From NCBI RefSeq assembly GCF_030409875.1, contig NZ_JAUFQR010000001.1, positions 992,001 through 1,056,000 of the forward strand: DNA of 64,000 nt, written 5' to 3'. The first letter of the stretch is position 1, and every line of letters starts with the position of its first letter. The translations under genes and the position numbers were made by a program. Shown in pieces: positions 1-7,956 of the stretch. The notes under the pieces are model-generated. The model ran no database searches, had not been told where the DNA came from, and saw only the letters and a program-made list of their open reading frames with translations. Origin of the DNA: Chryseobacterium tructae. Lineage in GTDB: Bacteria > Bacteroidota > Bacteroidia > Flavobacteriales > Weeksellaceae.

Positions 1-204
1 ATTTATGGTAATGTAATATCTTAAAATAAATTTTTTATTATCCGCAATACTAATAGCATCTGTTTTAATTGAATAATTGCCTAGCCAAGTTTTATCAGGA
101 GGAGATAATTTTTCATGAACAAAATTATTTTCCTTTTTACAAGAAAAAAGGATTAATAAAAAAAAGACACATATTATTCTATTTAATTGCATTTCCATTT
201 TCAT
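1..204 (-). CDS. Lipoprotein, C-terminally cut by window edge
   Basis: An open frame of 68 codons reads leftward from the ATG at 204 and runs off the window. The first 26 residues are a typical lipoprotein signal: a short charged start, then the hydrophobic stretch IICVFFLLILF followed by SCKKE, which puts a lipidated cysteine near residue 23. Later residues include a SPPDKTWLGNYSIKT segment, a shape common in small Bacteroidota lipoproteins of unknown function. It starts 25 bases after the stop of the larger lipoprotein gene at 230, so the two are probably cotranscribed at the end of the muralytic-effector operon. A second ATG two codons in (198) is also possible. The family cannot be named from what is visible. 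A second immunity-like protein is an inference from position only. Confidence 0.6.
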   Translation of the reverse strand, partial: MKMEMQLNRIICVFFLLILFSCKKENNFVHEKLSPPDKTWLGNYSIKTDAISIADNKKFILRYYITIN

Positions 205-229
205 CAAGTTTTTTATAACTGCAATATAT

Positions 230-1144
230 TTAATGCATTAAAATCCATTTATTATAAGTTCCTTCTCCTCCAACACTTTTTATGTAAAATTTTTCATTCT
301 CTTTCTTAATATAAAATTTTGGGTCAATAGAAATACATGAAAGCTCATTATCAAAATAATATATTTCCAATTGATTGTTTTTTTCTAGTGCAAAATATTT
401 CCCTTCACATAAATTAGATTCATGATATGTTGTTAAAGACAGATGTATATTATTCTTTTTAATAATAAAATTATATGATATGGAAGCCATTCCTGTTGTT
501 GTAGCTTCTGTATCTACTGAAACAGAATGTGAACCATCATAATTTTGAGTAAGATTACCAATATTTCTAAACCATTCTCTTTGAATTAAGCTAGTTTTAA
601 AGGCTAATAAATTTTCTGAAATTTTGGCAGTTTTTGCTTCACCAATTAATTTCCACTTATTATTTTCATATAAATAGAAAGAAGTAATAGCACCAGGTTT
701 TAAATCAAACTCACCATCTTCACCTCCTAAATAAGAAATATATTTATTTGGAAGATAGGAAGCAATAATATAGTAATCTTTATTATTTATTAATTTCTTT
801 ATATCATCCGATTTATATGCTGCATCTTCTGGACTTGAATATTTAGAAAAATAACCATTTGTATTATCAACATTCCAAAAATATTGAATGTTATCAGTTT
901 TTCCAATATAGTCAACAGTAAAGCTTCCTACCTTTTTGGACAAAAAAGAATAGGTAGGATAAGGATTCGGAGAATCTGGGATTGTAAATCCTTGATCTTG
1001 ATATTTTTTATCTAAAAAGTTAATGGAAGATTCAACAATACTTTTTATTTCTTTTTTTTGAGTAGCAGTATTTGCTTTATCTTTATCTTGTCCATTGCAA
1101 CTTTGTAATGAAATTGCAAATAATATTAATATTAATTTTTTCAT
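230..1144 (-). CDS. Lipoprotein, candidate immunity protein of the muralytic module
   Basis: This is a 304-residue predicted lipoprotein. I chose the ATG at 1144 rather than the in-frame one at 1180 because it gives a clean signal, MKKLILILFAISLQSC, with the lipobox cysteine at residue 16. It also leaves a one-base gap to the stop of the preceding gene, which suggests translational coupling. The mature part is rich in Asn, Lys and Tyr and shows no motif I recognise. It directly follows a gene for a protein with two predicted peptidoglycan-hydrolase domains, and a periplasm-facing lipoprotein is a usual form for an inhibitor of such an enzyme. That role is inferred from position alone. It could instead be an unrelated surface lipoprotein. 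Confidence 0.7.
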   Translation of the reverse strand: MKKLILILFAISLQSCNGQDKDKANTATQKKEIKSIVESSINFLDKKYQDQGFTIPDSPNPYPTYSFLSKKVGSFTVDYIGKTDNIQYFWNVDNTNGYFSKYSSPEDAAYKSDDIKKLINNKDYYIIASYLPNKYISYLGGEDGEFDLKPGAITSFYLYENNKWKLIGEAKTAKISENLLAFKTSLIQREWFRNIGNLTQNYDGSHSVSVDTEATTTGMASISYNFIIKKNNIHLSLTTYHESNLCEGKYFALEKNNQLEIYYFDNELSCISIDPKFYIKKENEKFYIKSVGGEGTYNKWILMH

Positions 1145-1145
1145 T

Positions 1146-3380
1146 TTATTTGATAGGATTTCCTTTTGTTGTTTCATCAAATTTTGTTTTCATAAATTGC
1201 TCTGCATCAATCCTTTTTTTGCTCCCAAAAAATTTATTTTCTCTTGATGCTTCAATGTGTACATGCCAATATCTAATTTCTATTCCTCTAGTTCCATTTG
1301 GTTTAAGTCCTGCATTTCCAGTACACCCTGATACTCCTATTGCTTCTCCATGCTTAACTTTCTGTCCCGCTTTCACTTTTACGCTATCCAAATGACAATA
1401 AATAATCCAAACATCTTTTCCTTCTTTATCTTTTGATTTTATAGTTATTGTATTTCCCATAGAATTTTTTCTATATTCCTGTGAACTGAAAGACGTTACT
1501 GTGTCCACAACCTCTCCACATAATAAAGAATGAATTTCAACAAATTTTCCTCCGCTGAGTATATCAGTTCCAGTGTGATAATAGCCATCAGGATAAGTTG
1601 AATTGTATCTTTTATCCCTATGAAACCTATTTTTGTTAGCATTATTACTTTGATCGTTAATTTTAGGGTTAGAAATTACATCTGCATATTCAAAACATTG
1701 AGAAGAATCACTTGGACACAGAGTTGGATTGTTTATTGGAGGTGTTGCATTATTATTACAATTAAATGTTGCTGGTTTATTTTTTTCACCATCATCATAA
1801 CTGGAATGATATCTTTCTAAAATTTCTGACCGCTGAATATTTCCATCATTTTTGTATTTTCCTTTGCTTTTGGTGTCAACACTAGAATTTTGTCTATATT
1901 CTTCTGTGCCGTTTTCATAAAGTACATAACTATCGGCTTTTCCAACACCTTTTGGAGCAAATACATGCAAGTAAATATCTTCAGGAGATTTGATTTTATC
2001 TTTGCTTGGTTCAAAATATTTTTTTACATAATCTAATTGGTTAACTTCTCCCATTTTTGCAAATCGTAATTTCACTTCATGCAATTTGTCAAAACCAGTA
2101 CCTGATGTAAATTCTCCAATCGCTTGCAATGCAGCTTGTGTAAATTGAATTAAACCAACCGCTCTAGAACTTCTCGAGATTTCTTTTCCTGTTTTTTTAT
2201 CTTTTTTAATTAACCAAAAATCATCTTTTGTAATACTATTAACATCTCCTAAAGATTTTCCCATAATTTGATGTGCTTTAAATGAACCAGAAGTTTCAAC
2301 ATACATTACAGCCATTAAGCCACTTGCCATATCCATATAGTTATTTGGCCATAGAGCCTGGCAAATCTCAACAACTTTTTTTCTAAAATCGCAATTTACT
2401 TTTTCACCCCATACTAAATCTATATATTGCTCTTTACATAAACATGTTGTTAATATATTAGGTTTTGGCTGCACCTTTACCATTGAAGGACTTTTCGTTT
2501 TCTCAATAGTGAAAGTTTTCATTACATTATCAACAATAAAATTAATAGACTTGGCTAGTAAGTTTTCCTGTTGTGGCGGCGCAGGGGTGTTGGCTCTTTG
2601 TGGAGTATTAGGTTTGGGTTGTTGCGGTGTGCTGGGTTTAGGTTGTGGCTTTTTGTAATCCGGATTGGCTACATCTACATTGGTTTGGTTGGCATTTAGT
2701 ATTTTGCCGTCATAACTTGCGGTAACATAAAACTCATGAAAAGCGCCTTCGCTGGTATCACCACGCATCATAAAGCGATTGGCAACCTGTTTCATTACGT
2801 TTTGGTCTGCACTTAATGATATTTCCGTTTCTGCAATTCCATTCCCATTTACCCTTGCAGGATAAGCCTTGTTGATACGGTTGTTTTTATTGATTTCAGC
2901 ATTATGCCCGCCCCCTGGTGCATCATCTTCCCATAAATGAAAATTGATGGTTTTATTGAACATTCCCACACAATAAGCTCTGGCAACTAATTTATCTGTG
3001 TAGCTGGCTTTGTTCACATCCTTTGCTCCACGATTAAAAAGAACTACTTTGGTAATTTTAGGAACTTTACCTGAAGCCGGAATTATCTGTAATTCTCCCA
3101 TTTTATGGGTTTCATTTTTCTGTGTAAAAATATTCTTGGTTTCTTTATACACTTCCAGCAGAAATTTTTCTCCTACCACTTGAGGTCCAAAGTTAAAGGG
3201 TACTGATAGGCCCGTTTTCTGTGGTTTTTTAGTGATGTCTATCCATTCTTTTCTATATAATCTTTTAATATACCAGGTATATTTAGGGTTTGTATCCAAA
3301 TAGGCCAACCCTAAGCTATAATCTGTCAAAGTATAAATTTCGTCTTTTCCTGCAATAGGATTTTGAGATCCGTTAATCAT
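1146..3380 (-). CDS. Putative bifunctional peptidoglycan hydrolase effector (lysozyme-like + M23)
   Basis: This 744-residue protein has no signal peptide. Residues 1-235 look beta-rich and probably form Ig-like or carrier domains. A proline- and threonine-rich linker covers about 243-272. Residues 330-480 resemble a lysozyme or transglycosylase fold: a putative catalytic Glu362 in VETSGSF, then GLIQFTQAA at 409-417, matching the GLIQF signature of such enzymes. The C-terminus (about 595-720) is an M23 LytM-type metallopeptidase with HTGTD (His602, Asp606), YCHLDS (His663) and HVH (His706, His708), so all expected zinc and catalytic residues are present. It would cut both glycan and peptide parts of the wall. 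It lies 27 bases after a LysM/PAAR-like gene and just before two lipoprotein genes, which suggests a secreted antibacterial effector. The M23 call is firm; the lysozyme-like domain and the export route are inferred. Confidence 0.75.
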   Translation of the reverse strand: MINGSQNPIAGKDEIYTLTDYSLGLAYLDTNPKYTWYIKRLYRKEWIDITKKPQKTGLSVPFNFGPQVVGEKFLLEVYKETKNIFTQKNETHKMGELQIIPASGKVPKITKVVLFNRGAKDVNKASYTDKLVARAYCVGMFNKTINFHLWEDDAPGGGHNAEINKNNRINKAYPARVNGNGIAETEISLSADQNVMKQVANRFMMRGDTSEGAFHEFYVTASYDGKILNANQTNVDVANPDYKKPQPKPSTPQQPKPNTPQRANTPAPPQQENLLAKSINFIVDNVMKTFTIEKTKSPSMVKVQPKPNILTTCLCKEQYIDLVWGEKVNCDFRKKVVEICQALWPNNYMDMASGLMAVMYVETSGSFKAHQIMGKSLGDVNSITKDDFWLIKKDKKTGKEISRSSRAVGLIQFTQAALQAIGEFTSGTGFDKLHEVKLRFAKMGEVNQLDYVKKYFEPSKDKIKSPEDIYLHVFAPKGVGKADSYVLYENGTEEYRQNSSVDTKSKGKYKNDGNIQRSEILERYHSSYDDGEKNKPATFNCNNNATPPINNPTLCPSDSSQCFEYADVISNPKINDQSNNANKNRFHRDKRYNSTYPDGYYHTGTDILSGGKFVEIHSLLCGEVVDTVTSFSSQEYRKNSMGNTITIKSKDKEGKDVWIIYCHLDSVKVKAGQKVKHGEAIGVSGCTGNAGLKPNGTRGIEIRYWHVHIEASRENKFFGSKKRIDAEQFMKTKFDETTKGNPIK

Positions 3381-3407
3381 AATGTTAATACCTAAAGTTA
3401 ATAAATA

Positions 3408-4262
3408 CTATTGATAATCATCAGAGAAATCTTTTCCCAGAATCTCTTCCTTAAACTCGTCAAAATTCACAACAGGATTATAGATCTGCTGCTCCCTGGA
3501 GTTGGCATTCTCAACATGAGATTTACCGGCTTCACTCTGCTGTCCATGTTTCAGGATGGTGATTTTTCCCCCTGTACTGCACATCAGTTCAGAAACTTCC
3601 GTAAGACAGTTTTTTTCCATCACTTTTACTTTTTCGTAAGGCTTTTGCCATTTCCCGGCGGGAGCATACGCACAAGGCAGGTAACCACCGGATGTCGGTT
3701 TAAGCTTACAATTTCCAAAAGGCATCGCCGGAGGATCAAAAGTAAGGTCATCTTCTGTTACGGCAAGATAATCGGCTTGTCCGTCGGCATCATTCCAATA
3801 GTGTTTTTGATGACTTGTAACTTTGAATTTCGGAAATTTAAACCCTTGATTACATTGGCACATTCCTTTTTGAACAACAAAATATTTTCCATCATGGGCA
3901 TCAGATCCATCTTCGTTTTCCTTTTTTTTATTTTCCTTTTCCTGTTTTTTCTCTGTTTTTCCAGAGGATTGCTCTTCATGGTACTGCTGTTCTGAAGAAT
4001 CTTGTGTATCTTGAATGGCTGAAGTCTGATTTTCCTCTTCTGAAGAGTTGATATTGGAAGTCTCTTGATGTTCGGCTTCATTGGTCATCAGCTTAGTATC
4101 TTCAGGAATAAGGATCTTCATTCCGGGAATAGGTTCTTGCACGATATCTTCCTCAGAACAGTGGAGGTTATGATAGGTCTTTAGAATGCCTTCATTTTTT
4201 AATCTGAATTTTTGGGCGAGTGAACTGAAAGTGTCACCCTGCTGTGTAACATAATTTTTCAT
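3408..4262 (-). CDS. LysM and PAAR-like (DUF4280) domain protein
   Basis: A 284-residue protein with three parts. Residues 3-52 form a LysM domain (VTQQGDTFSSLAQKF, ending in PGMKILIP). Residues 60-122 are a very acidic, Gln/Lys-rich linker. Residues 125-245 match the cysteine-containing DUF4280 (PAAR-like) pattern: GMCQCNQG, DPPAMPFGNCKLKPT, PCAYAPAGKWQ and LMCSTGGKITI. PAAR-like domains sharpen the spike of contractile injection systems and link effectors to it. The gene begins one base after the stop of the first LysM gene and is followed by the muralytic gene, so it may be the adaptor or spike tip that carries that protein. No tube, sheath or baseplate gene is in the window, so the type of secretion system stays open. 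Confidence 0.75.
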   Translation of the reverse strand: MKNYVTQQGDTFSSLAQKFRLKNEGILKTYHNLHCSEEDIVQEPIPGMKILIPEDTKLMTNEAEHQETSNINSSEEENQTSAIQDTQDSSEQQYHEEQSSGKTEKKQEKENKKKENEDGSDAHDGKYFVVQKGMCQCNQGFKFPKFKVTSHQKHYWNDADGQADYLAVTEDDLTFDPPAMPFGNCKLKPTSGGYLPCAYAPAGKWQKPYEKVKVMEKNCLTEVSELMCSTGGKITILKHGQQSEAGKSHVENANSREQQIYNPVVNFDEFKEEILGKDFSDDYQ

Positions 4263-4263
4263 A

Positions 4264-5328
4264 TTATCCTTGTGTTATAGTGATATTGTGTTGATGAATA
4301 GGCTCTTCCTCATACTTCAGTAATAGGGAAGCTTTGGCATGAAGCAAGTCTTTATTTTTCTTATGAGTGGTGTATTTTAATGTAATCTCTCCTGATACAG
4401 TTTCTGTTGCAGCTTTATTGAGCCTTATTCCCCGAATCATTTCCTGTAAATTGTACAAATCTGTTGTTTTTCCTTTTATGGTAGTGATGACAAGATGATC
4501 ATCTTCATTCTCCTGTTCAATATTCATCTTGCATTGTATAGGAAAGGAGTTTTGGAAAAAATAAAATACTTCTATCCAGTCTGTTTTTTTATGGAACCAT
4601 TCCATTTTAGGGAATAAGGTCTGGAAGACCAGAGTACTTTGAAATTGCTGCAAAAGAAACTTTGCATCCAATGTATTATTCTCAAATGAATCCATATATT
4701 TTTTAGTGATCTCTCCTATATAGAAATCTTCAAGCTCTTTACGTTGGGTAGCAAAAATTGTAGTTATCTTCTTATGATCTGAAAATCCGGTGATTCTGCC
4801 TTGATGATCGAGTGTAAATTCAATAGGCATAATACTTTTCATACAGGCAATGGAAAGATCACTTACTTTATCGTCAGGAATATTTCCGTCAGACTTAAAG
4901 TCCTTCTGTGCATAGGTAAGAATCGTTTGGTTCTTGCGCAGATTCAGATCGATGATGTAATTAATCTTTACATCCGGCTGAAATGATGTTTCAATAGCTT
5001 CACAGATATTATAAGTCTTTGCAAAGAATGAATCTGATAAGACAACAGAAGGAAGATTGTTTTTTCTTTCCTGTTCCTTTTCTTTTTCTGTTTTGAAATT
5101 GGTTGGAACAAGCAATATTTTGACTTCATTAAGGTTTTCAAACCATACCCGATCCATTTTCTGACAATGAGAATTGTGAAACAGTTTAAGCTCCTCTCCG
5201 GTCATACCTATCCGTGAGGCAACGGATTTCAGCGTATCACCGTTGCGTACCTTATATTCGAAATAATCGATTTCCATTAAATGTGAATTATCTAGTAAAT
5301 CTATTAAAAAACTGTACTTGAAATTCAT
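4264..5328 (-). CDS. LysM domain protein of the PAAR-like module
   Basis: First gene of the five-gene minus-strand unit, 354 residues. An N-terminal LysM domain (about 23-76) reads YKVRNGDTLKSVASRIGM and ends in VKILLVPTN. The rest, about 280 residues, is a soluble mixed alpha/beta region with no motif I recognise. An internal ATG at 5277 (residue 18), just before the LysM domain, is an equally plausible start, since the first 17 residues have no clear role. The LysM domain carries FHNSHC, and the next gene product has YHNLHC at the same place, so the two domains look like paralogues. The stop is one base from the next start. A chaperone, adaptor or structural role in effector loading is inferred from context only. 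Confidence 0.65.
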   Translation of the reverse strand: MNFKYSFLIDLLDNSHLMEIDYFEYKVRNGDTLKSVASRIGMTGEELKLFHNSHCQKMDRVWFENLNEVKILLVPTNFKTEKEKEQERKNNLPSVVLSDSFFAKTYNICEAIETSFQPDVKINYIIDLNLRKNQTILTYAQKDFKSDGNIPDDKVSDLSIACMKSIMPIEFTLDHQGRITGFSDHKKITTIFATQRKELEDFYIGEITKKYMDSFENNTLDAKFLLQQFQSTLVFQTLFPKMEWFHKKTDWIEVFYFFQNSFPIQCKMNIEQENEDDHLVITTIKGKTTDLYNLQEMIRGIRLNKAATETVSGEITLKYTTHKKNKDLLHAKASLLLKYEEEPIHQHNITITQG

Positions 5329-5536
5329 TTTGAAGGTTAAATTTTAAAAATTGTAGTAAAACTACGACAACAAATTTTCAAAAACGTTAACTAAACCCAC
5401 GGTAATTTTGCTTATTTGTGATAAAGAAAACACAACAATTCCCATCTGTTTGCCAATGCCTTAATACAGTGCTATTTCTTTATTTAGGATAATTGTCAAT
5501 GAATTTTCAGAAGATTCCTTTATTTCAAGAGAGTAA

Positions 5537-6466
5537 TTATGATAGATTTTGTTTTAACCGGTTAATCTGTTCATACATTTTATTAAAGAACTTTTTCCTG
5601 TCTCGATTTCCCGAAGTGTTCAATGACTTTGAATTTTTAATCTGGTGTTCAAAATAATTCAGCGTTTCCTGACAGGTTTTAGCATCATTAATTAAAATAT
5701 ATCCAAACATATTTGTAGGTAAAGCAAAAAGCGACTGCTGTGGATGGTGGAAAAAGATATCATTGGAAAGATGCATCAATTCATTTTCATACAAGTGAAA
5801 CTTTGGATTATTTTCTGTCTTTTGCTCAATGTATTCTATTAACTCTTTTAATTCCAGTAAAATAATCTGTGCTTCATTTTTTTTCAAAAGGTCAGTTTCG
5901 TAGTAAAATAAAACCTGTTGCAGAATACTGGAAATAGTCATGTCATTCCATAATTCAGCGACATTTTGTTCTTCATATTTTCTTCTTAATTTCTGAGTGT
6001 CAGCTTCAAATTGAGGTGGTGAAAATTGTAAAAAGGGGATAAAAACCTGTTTGGCATTCAGTAAATTCATCCAGACATAGATTTTAAAGCGGGAAAGCAA
6101 AGTATCTGAAAGAGTATAGAAAAACGGAATATCCTTTGCCGAATAATAAATGGTCATTTTATCTGAAAGCGGCAGGTTTTCAAAGACGCTCAGATTATTT
6201 TGAAAGAAAGACTGGAGATCTTCTGTTTGAGTAACTGCCGAAGTTTTCTGGACTAATATCTGATGATCTGAAGTGAGAAACTGATCCAACGAAATCTGAT
6301 AATATTTTGCGAGTTCAATAGCTTCTTCAAAACTGAATTTCGCCTTTAGTGAAGTTCTTCTATGGGCTGCATCATAGCTAATATTAAGAATATTGGCGAT
6401 CTCATCATTCAGCGATTTATCACCGATTTTTCTTCGAACTTCCTTTAATAAAGCTTCCTGGTGCAT
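5537..6466 (-). CDS. Helix-turn-helix transcriptional regulator
   Basis: A 309-residue protein. The first 70 residues form an HTH domain of the Xre/BetR kind: NDEIANILNISYDAAHRR looks like the turn and recognition helix, followed by FSFEEAIELAKYYQISLDQF. The remaining 240 residues are helical and leucine/glutamine-rich, with no named effector domain. Regulators of this size and layout are common in Flavobacteriales and mostly uncharacterised. It is transcribed away from the secreted repeat protein at 6572. Its start is 17 bases from a -7 element (6483-6490) overlapped by a perfect inverted repeat, which suggests autoregulation. Target genes are unknown; the divergent neighbour is the obvious candidate. 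Confidence 0.75.
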   Translation of the reverse strand: MHQEALLKEVRRKIGDKSLNDEIANILNISYDAAHRRTSLKAKFSFEEAIELAKYYQISLDQFLTSDHQILVQKTSAVTQTEDLQSFFQNNLSVFENLPLSDKMTIYYSAKDIPFFYTLSDTLLSRFKIYVWMNLLNAKQVFIPFLQFSPPQFEADTQKLRRKYEEQNVAELWNDMTISSILQQVLFYYETDLLKKNEAQIILLELKELIEYIEQKTENNPKFHLYENELMHLSNDIFFHHPQQSLFALPTNMFGYILINDAKTCQETLNYFEHQIKNSKSLNTSGNRDRKKFFNKMYEQINRLKQNLS

Positions 6467-6469
6467 GGT

Positions 6470-6490
6470 TTTGTGATTTTCACAAATGTA
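6470..6490 (-). promoter_or_regulatory. Promoter -7 element with overlapping palindromic operator
   Basis: TTTGTGA (6470-6476) and TCACAAA (6480-6486) form a perfect 7-base inverted repeat with a three-base spacer. Its right arm overlaps TACATTTG on the minus strand (6490-6483), an exact TAnnTTTG match placed 17 bases before the regulator's ATG. A related half site, TCACATTT, lies near 6511. A dimeric regulator bound here would block its own promoter. No good -33 element is visible. Confidence 0.45.
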
Positions 6491-6538
6491 CTATTTTTTT
6501 TAATTTTTTTTCACATTTAATACTGGGTTTCCGGCTGG

Positions 6539-6546
6539 TAATTTTG
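6539..6546 (+). promoter_or_regulatory. Promoter -7 element for the repeat-protein gene
   Basis: TAATTTTG matches TAnnTTTG exactly and ends 25 bases before the ATG at 6572. A convincing TTG -33 element at 19-21 bases upstream is not seen, so strength is uncertain. Confidence 0.4.
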
Positions 6547-6571
6547 AAATATAATTTTAAAATAGCAAGTC

Positions 6572-7234
6572 ATGAGAACAACGACTTTAATAATATGCTT
6601 TTGTTTATTTCAAGAGTTTGTATATGGACAGGATTCTCTTGTTACCGTGGAAAATAGAATAATTTCATTAACACCATTGGGGGCACAGGTGAAAGATGTC
6701 AACGGAGTGGCTGTAGGATTAGGAGGAACTTTATTAGATAATCATGCAGGACAAACTCAGAAAATTAATGGTTTAAATCTTGAACCTAACCCTTTAGGAA
6801 TTTTCATGTGGATGTTTGCAGATCCGGACAAGCAAAGAGAAGATGGGACTTTTCTCATTGTAAATGGACTTTCAGTTTCTACTGCGGGATATGGTAAAAA
6901 AGTAATTCATCATGGATTATCTGTTTCCCTTTATAATTATGGGAAAAAGGTGAGCGGAGTTTCAGTAGCTGGATGGATGAACTCAATTGATACAGGAAAT
7001 GGAATTTTAATTTCTTTAATAGGAAATAAAACGACTGCAATGAAGGGGGTGGGTATATCAGCTTTTAATGGTTCAGAAAAAATGATGGGAGTACAAATAG
7101 GAATTGGTAATCACTCAAATGAAATGAAAGGAGTCCAAATAGGTATTTTCAACAGATCGAAAAAAATCAAAGGGCTCCAAGTTGGAATATGGAACAAAAA
7201 TGATAAGAGAAGTTTACCCATCATTAATTTTTAA
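6572..7234 (+). CDS. Secreted protein with LA_2272-type surface repeats
   Basis: A 220-residue protein with a short signal peptide, probably cleaved after VYG near residue 19. The rest is built from imperfect glycine-rich repeats of about 18-20 residues with a GVxIGxxN core. Examples are KGVGISAFN, MGVQIGIGN, KGVQIGIFN and KGLQVGIWN towards the C-terminus, and LIVNGLSVS and HHGLSVSLYN earlier. This pattern is typical of the LA_2272 surface-repeat family of Bacteroidota and Leptospira, whose function is unknown; the repeats probably form an extended beta structure at the cell surface. It is divergent from the HTH regulator and sits 11 bases before the CDP-alcohol phosphotransferase gene, with which it may be cotranscribed. 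Confidence 0.65.
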   Translation: MRTTTLIICFCLFQEFVYGQDSLVTVENRIISLTPLGAQVKDVNGVAVGLGGTLLDNHAGQTQKINGLNLEPNPLGIFMWMFADPDKQREDGTFLIVNGLSVSTAGYGKKVIHHGLSVSLYNYGKKVSGVSVAGWMNSIDTGNGILISLIGNKTTAMKGVGISAFNGSEKMMGVQIGIGNHSNEMKGVQIGIFNRSKKIKGLQVGIWNKNDKRSLPIINF

Positions 7235-7245
7235 AAATATTACCC

Positions 7246-7845
7246 ATGAAAAATTTACCTTATCTATTGATCCTATTCCGTTTTATCACAGCATTTGTCA
7301 TTCTGTACCTGGGATATTATATTGGAAATTCAGCGCGTCAATATATTCTGATTCTAATGTATTTTGGTTTACTTACCGATATTTTTGATGGGATTATTGC
7401 CCGGAAAACGGGTGTTTCTTCAGAAAAACTACGACGCCTGGATAGTCAGACTGATCTTGTTTTCTGGCTTTCACTGGGAGTTGCTTCTTATTTTCTCAAT
7501 CCGGATTTGATTATTCATGAATGGAAAAGCATATTGCTGATCTTTATTATGGAAGCGTTATGCTATATTGTAAGCATATGGAAATTTGGAAAAGAAACTT
7601 GCACTCATGCTTTTATATCCAAAATGTGGGGATTAAGTTTATTGCTGGCATTTACTTATCTGATCGGTTTTCAGGAAACAGGCTGGGCTTTTAATGTAAC
7701 AGTGATTCTGGGATTGATTTCCCATCTTGATGTTATTCTGATTGTTATATTTCTTCCTCAATGGCAATATGATGTTCCGAGTTGTTATCATGCCTTGAAA
7801 ATCAGGAATGGAAAGTCACGAAAAAAGAGCATTTTCTTTAATTAG
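7246..7845 (+). CDS. CDP-alcohol phosphatidyltransferase family protein
   Basis: A 199-residue membrane protein with about five to six hydrophobic segments. It has most of the family signature DGxxARx8GxxxDxxxD: DGIIAR near residue 48, then eight residues, then LRRLDSQTD. All acidic metal ligands are present, but the conserved glycine is leucine. Family members transfer a phospho-alcohol from CDP-alcohol, usually CDP-diacylglycerol, to a polar acceptor such as glycerol phosphate, serine or inositol phosphate. The acceptor cannot be told here. The protein is about the length of PgsA-type enzymes. A strong terminator follows at 7880. Confidence 0.75.
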   Translation: MKNLPYLLILFRFITAFVILYLGYYIGNSARQYILILMYFGLLTDIFDGIIARKTGVSSEKLRRLDSQTDLVFWLSLGVASYFLNPDLIIHEWKSILLIFIMEALCYIVSIWKFGKETCTHAFISKMWGLSLLLAFTYLIGFQETGWAFNVTVILGLISHLDVILIVIFLPQWQYDVPSCYHALKIRNGKSRKKSIFFN

Positions 7846-7879
7846 AAGATTAAATAATTGATTAATGATTTTTAAAGAG

Positions 7880-7909
7880 GGCGCAATCATCAAGTTGCGC
7901 CGTTTTTTT
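7880..7909 (+). terminator. Rho-independent terminator before asnS
   Basis: Perfect 7-base stem GGCGCAA/TTGCGCC (7880-7886, 7895-7901) with an 8-base loop, followed by seven T. It separates the phosphotransferase unit from the asnS promoter, which starts two bases after the T tract. Confidence 0.8.
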
Positions 7910-7910
7910 G

Positions 7911-7918
7911 TAACTTTG
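7911..7918 (+). promoter_or_regulatory. asnS promoter -7 element
   Basis: TAACTTTG matches TAnnTTTG exactly, 38 bases before the asnS ATG and directly after the upstream terminator. No clear -33 TTG at the usual distance. Confidence 0.55.
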
Positions 7919-7956
7919 CGTCCATTAATTTTTATACAAAAATTTATTATCAACAA

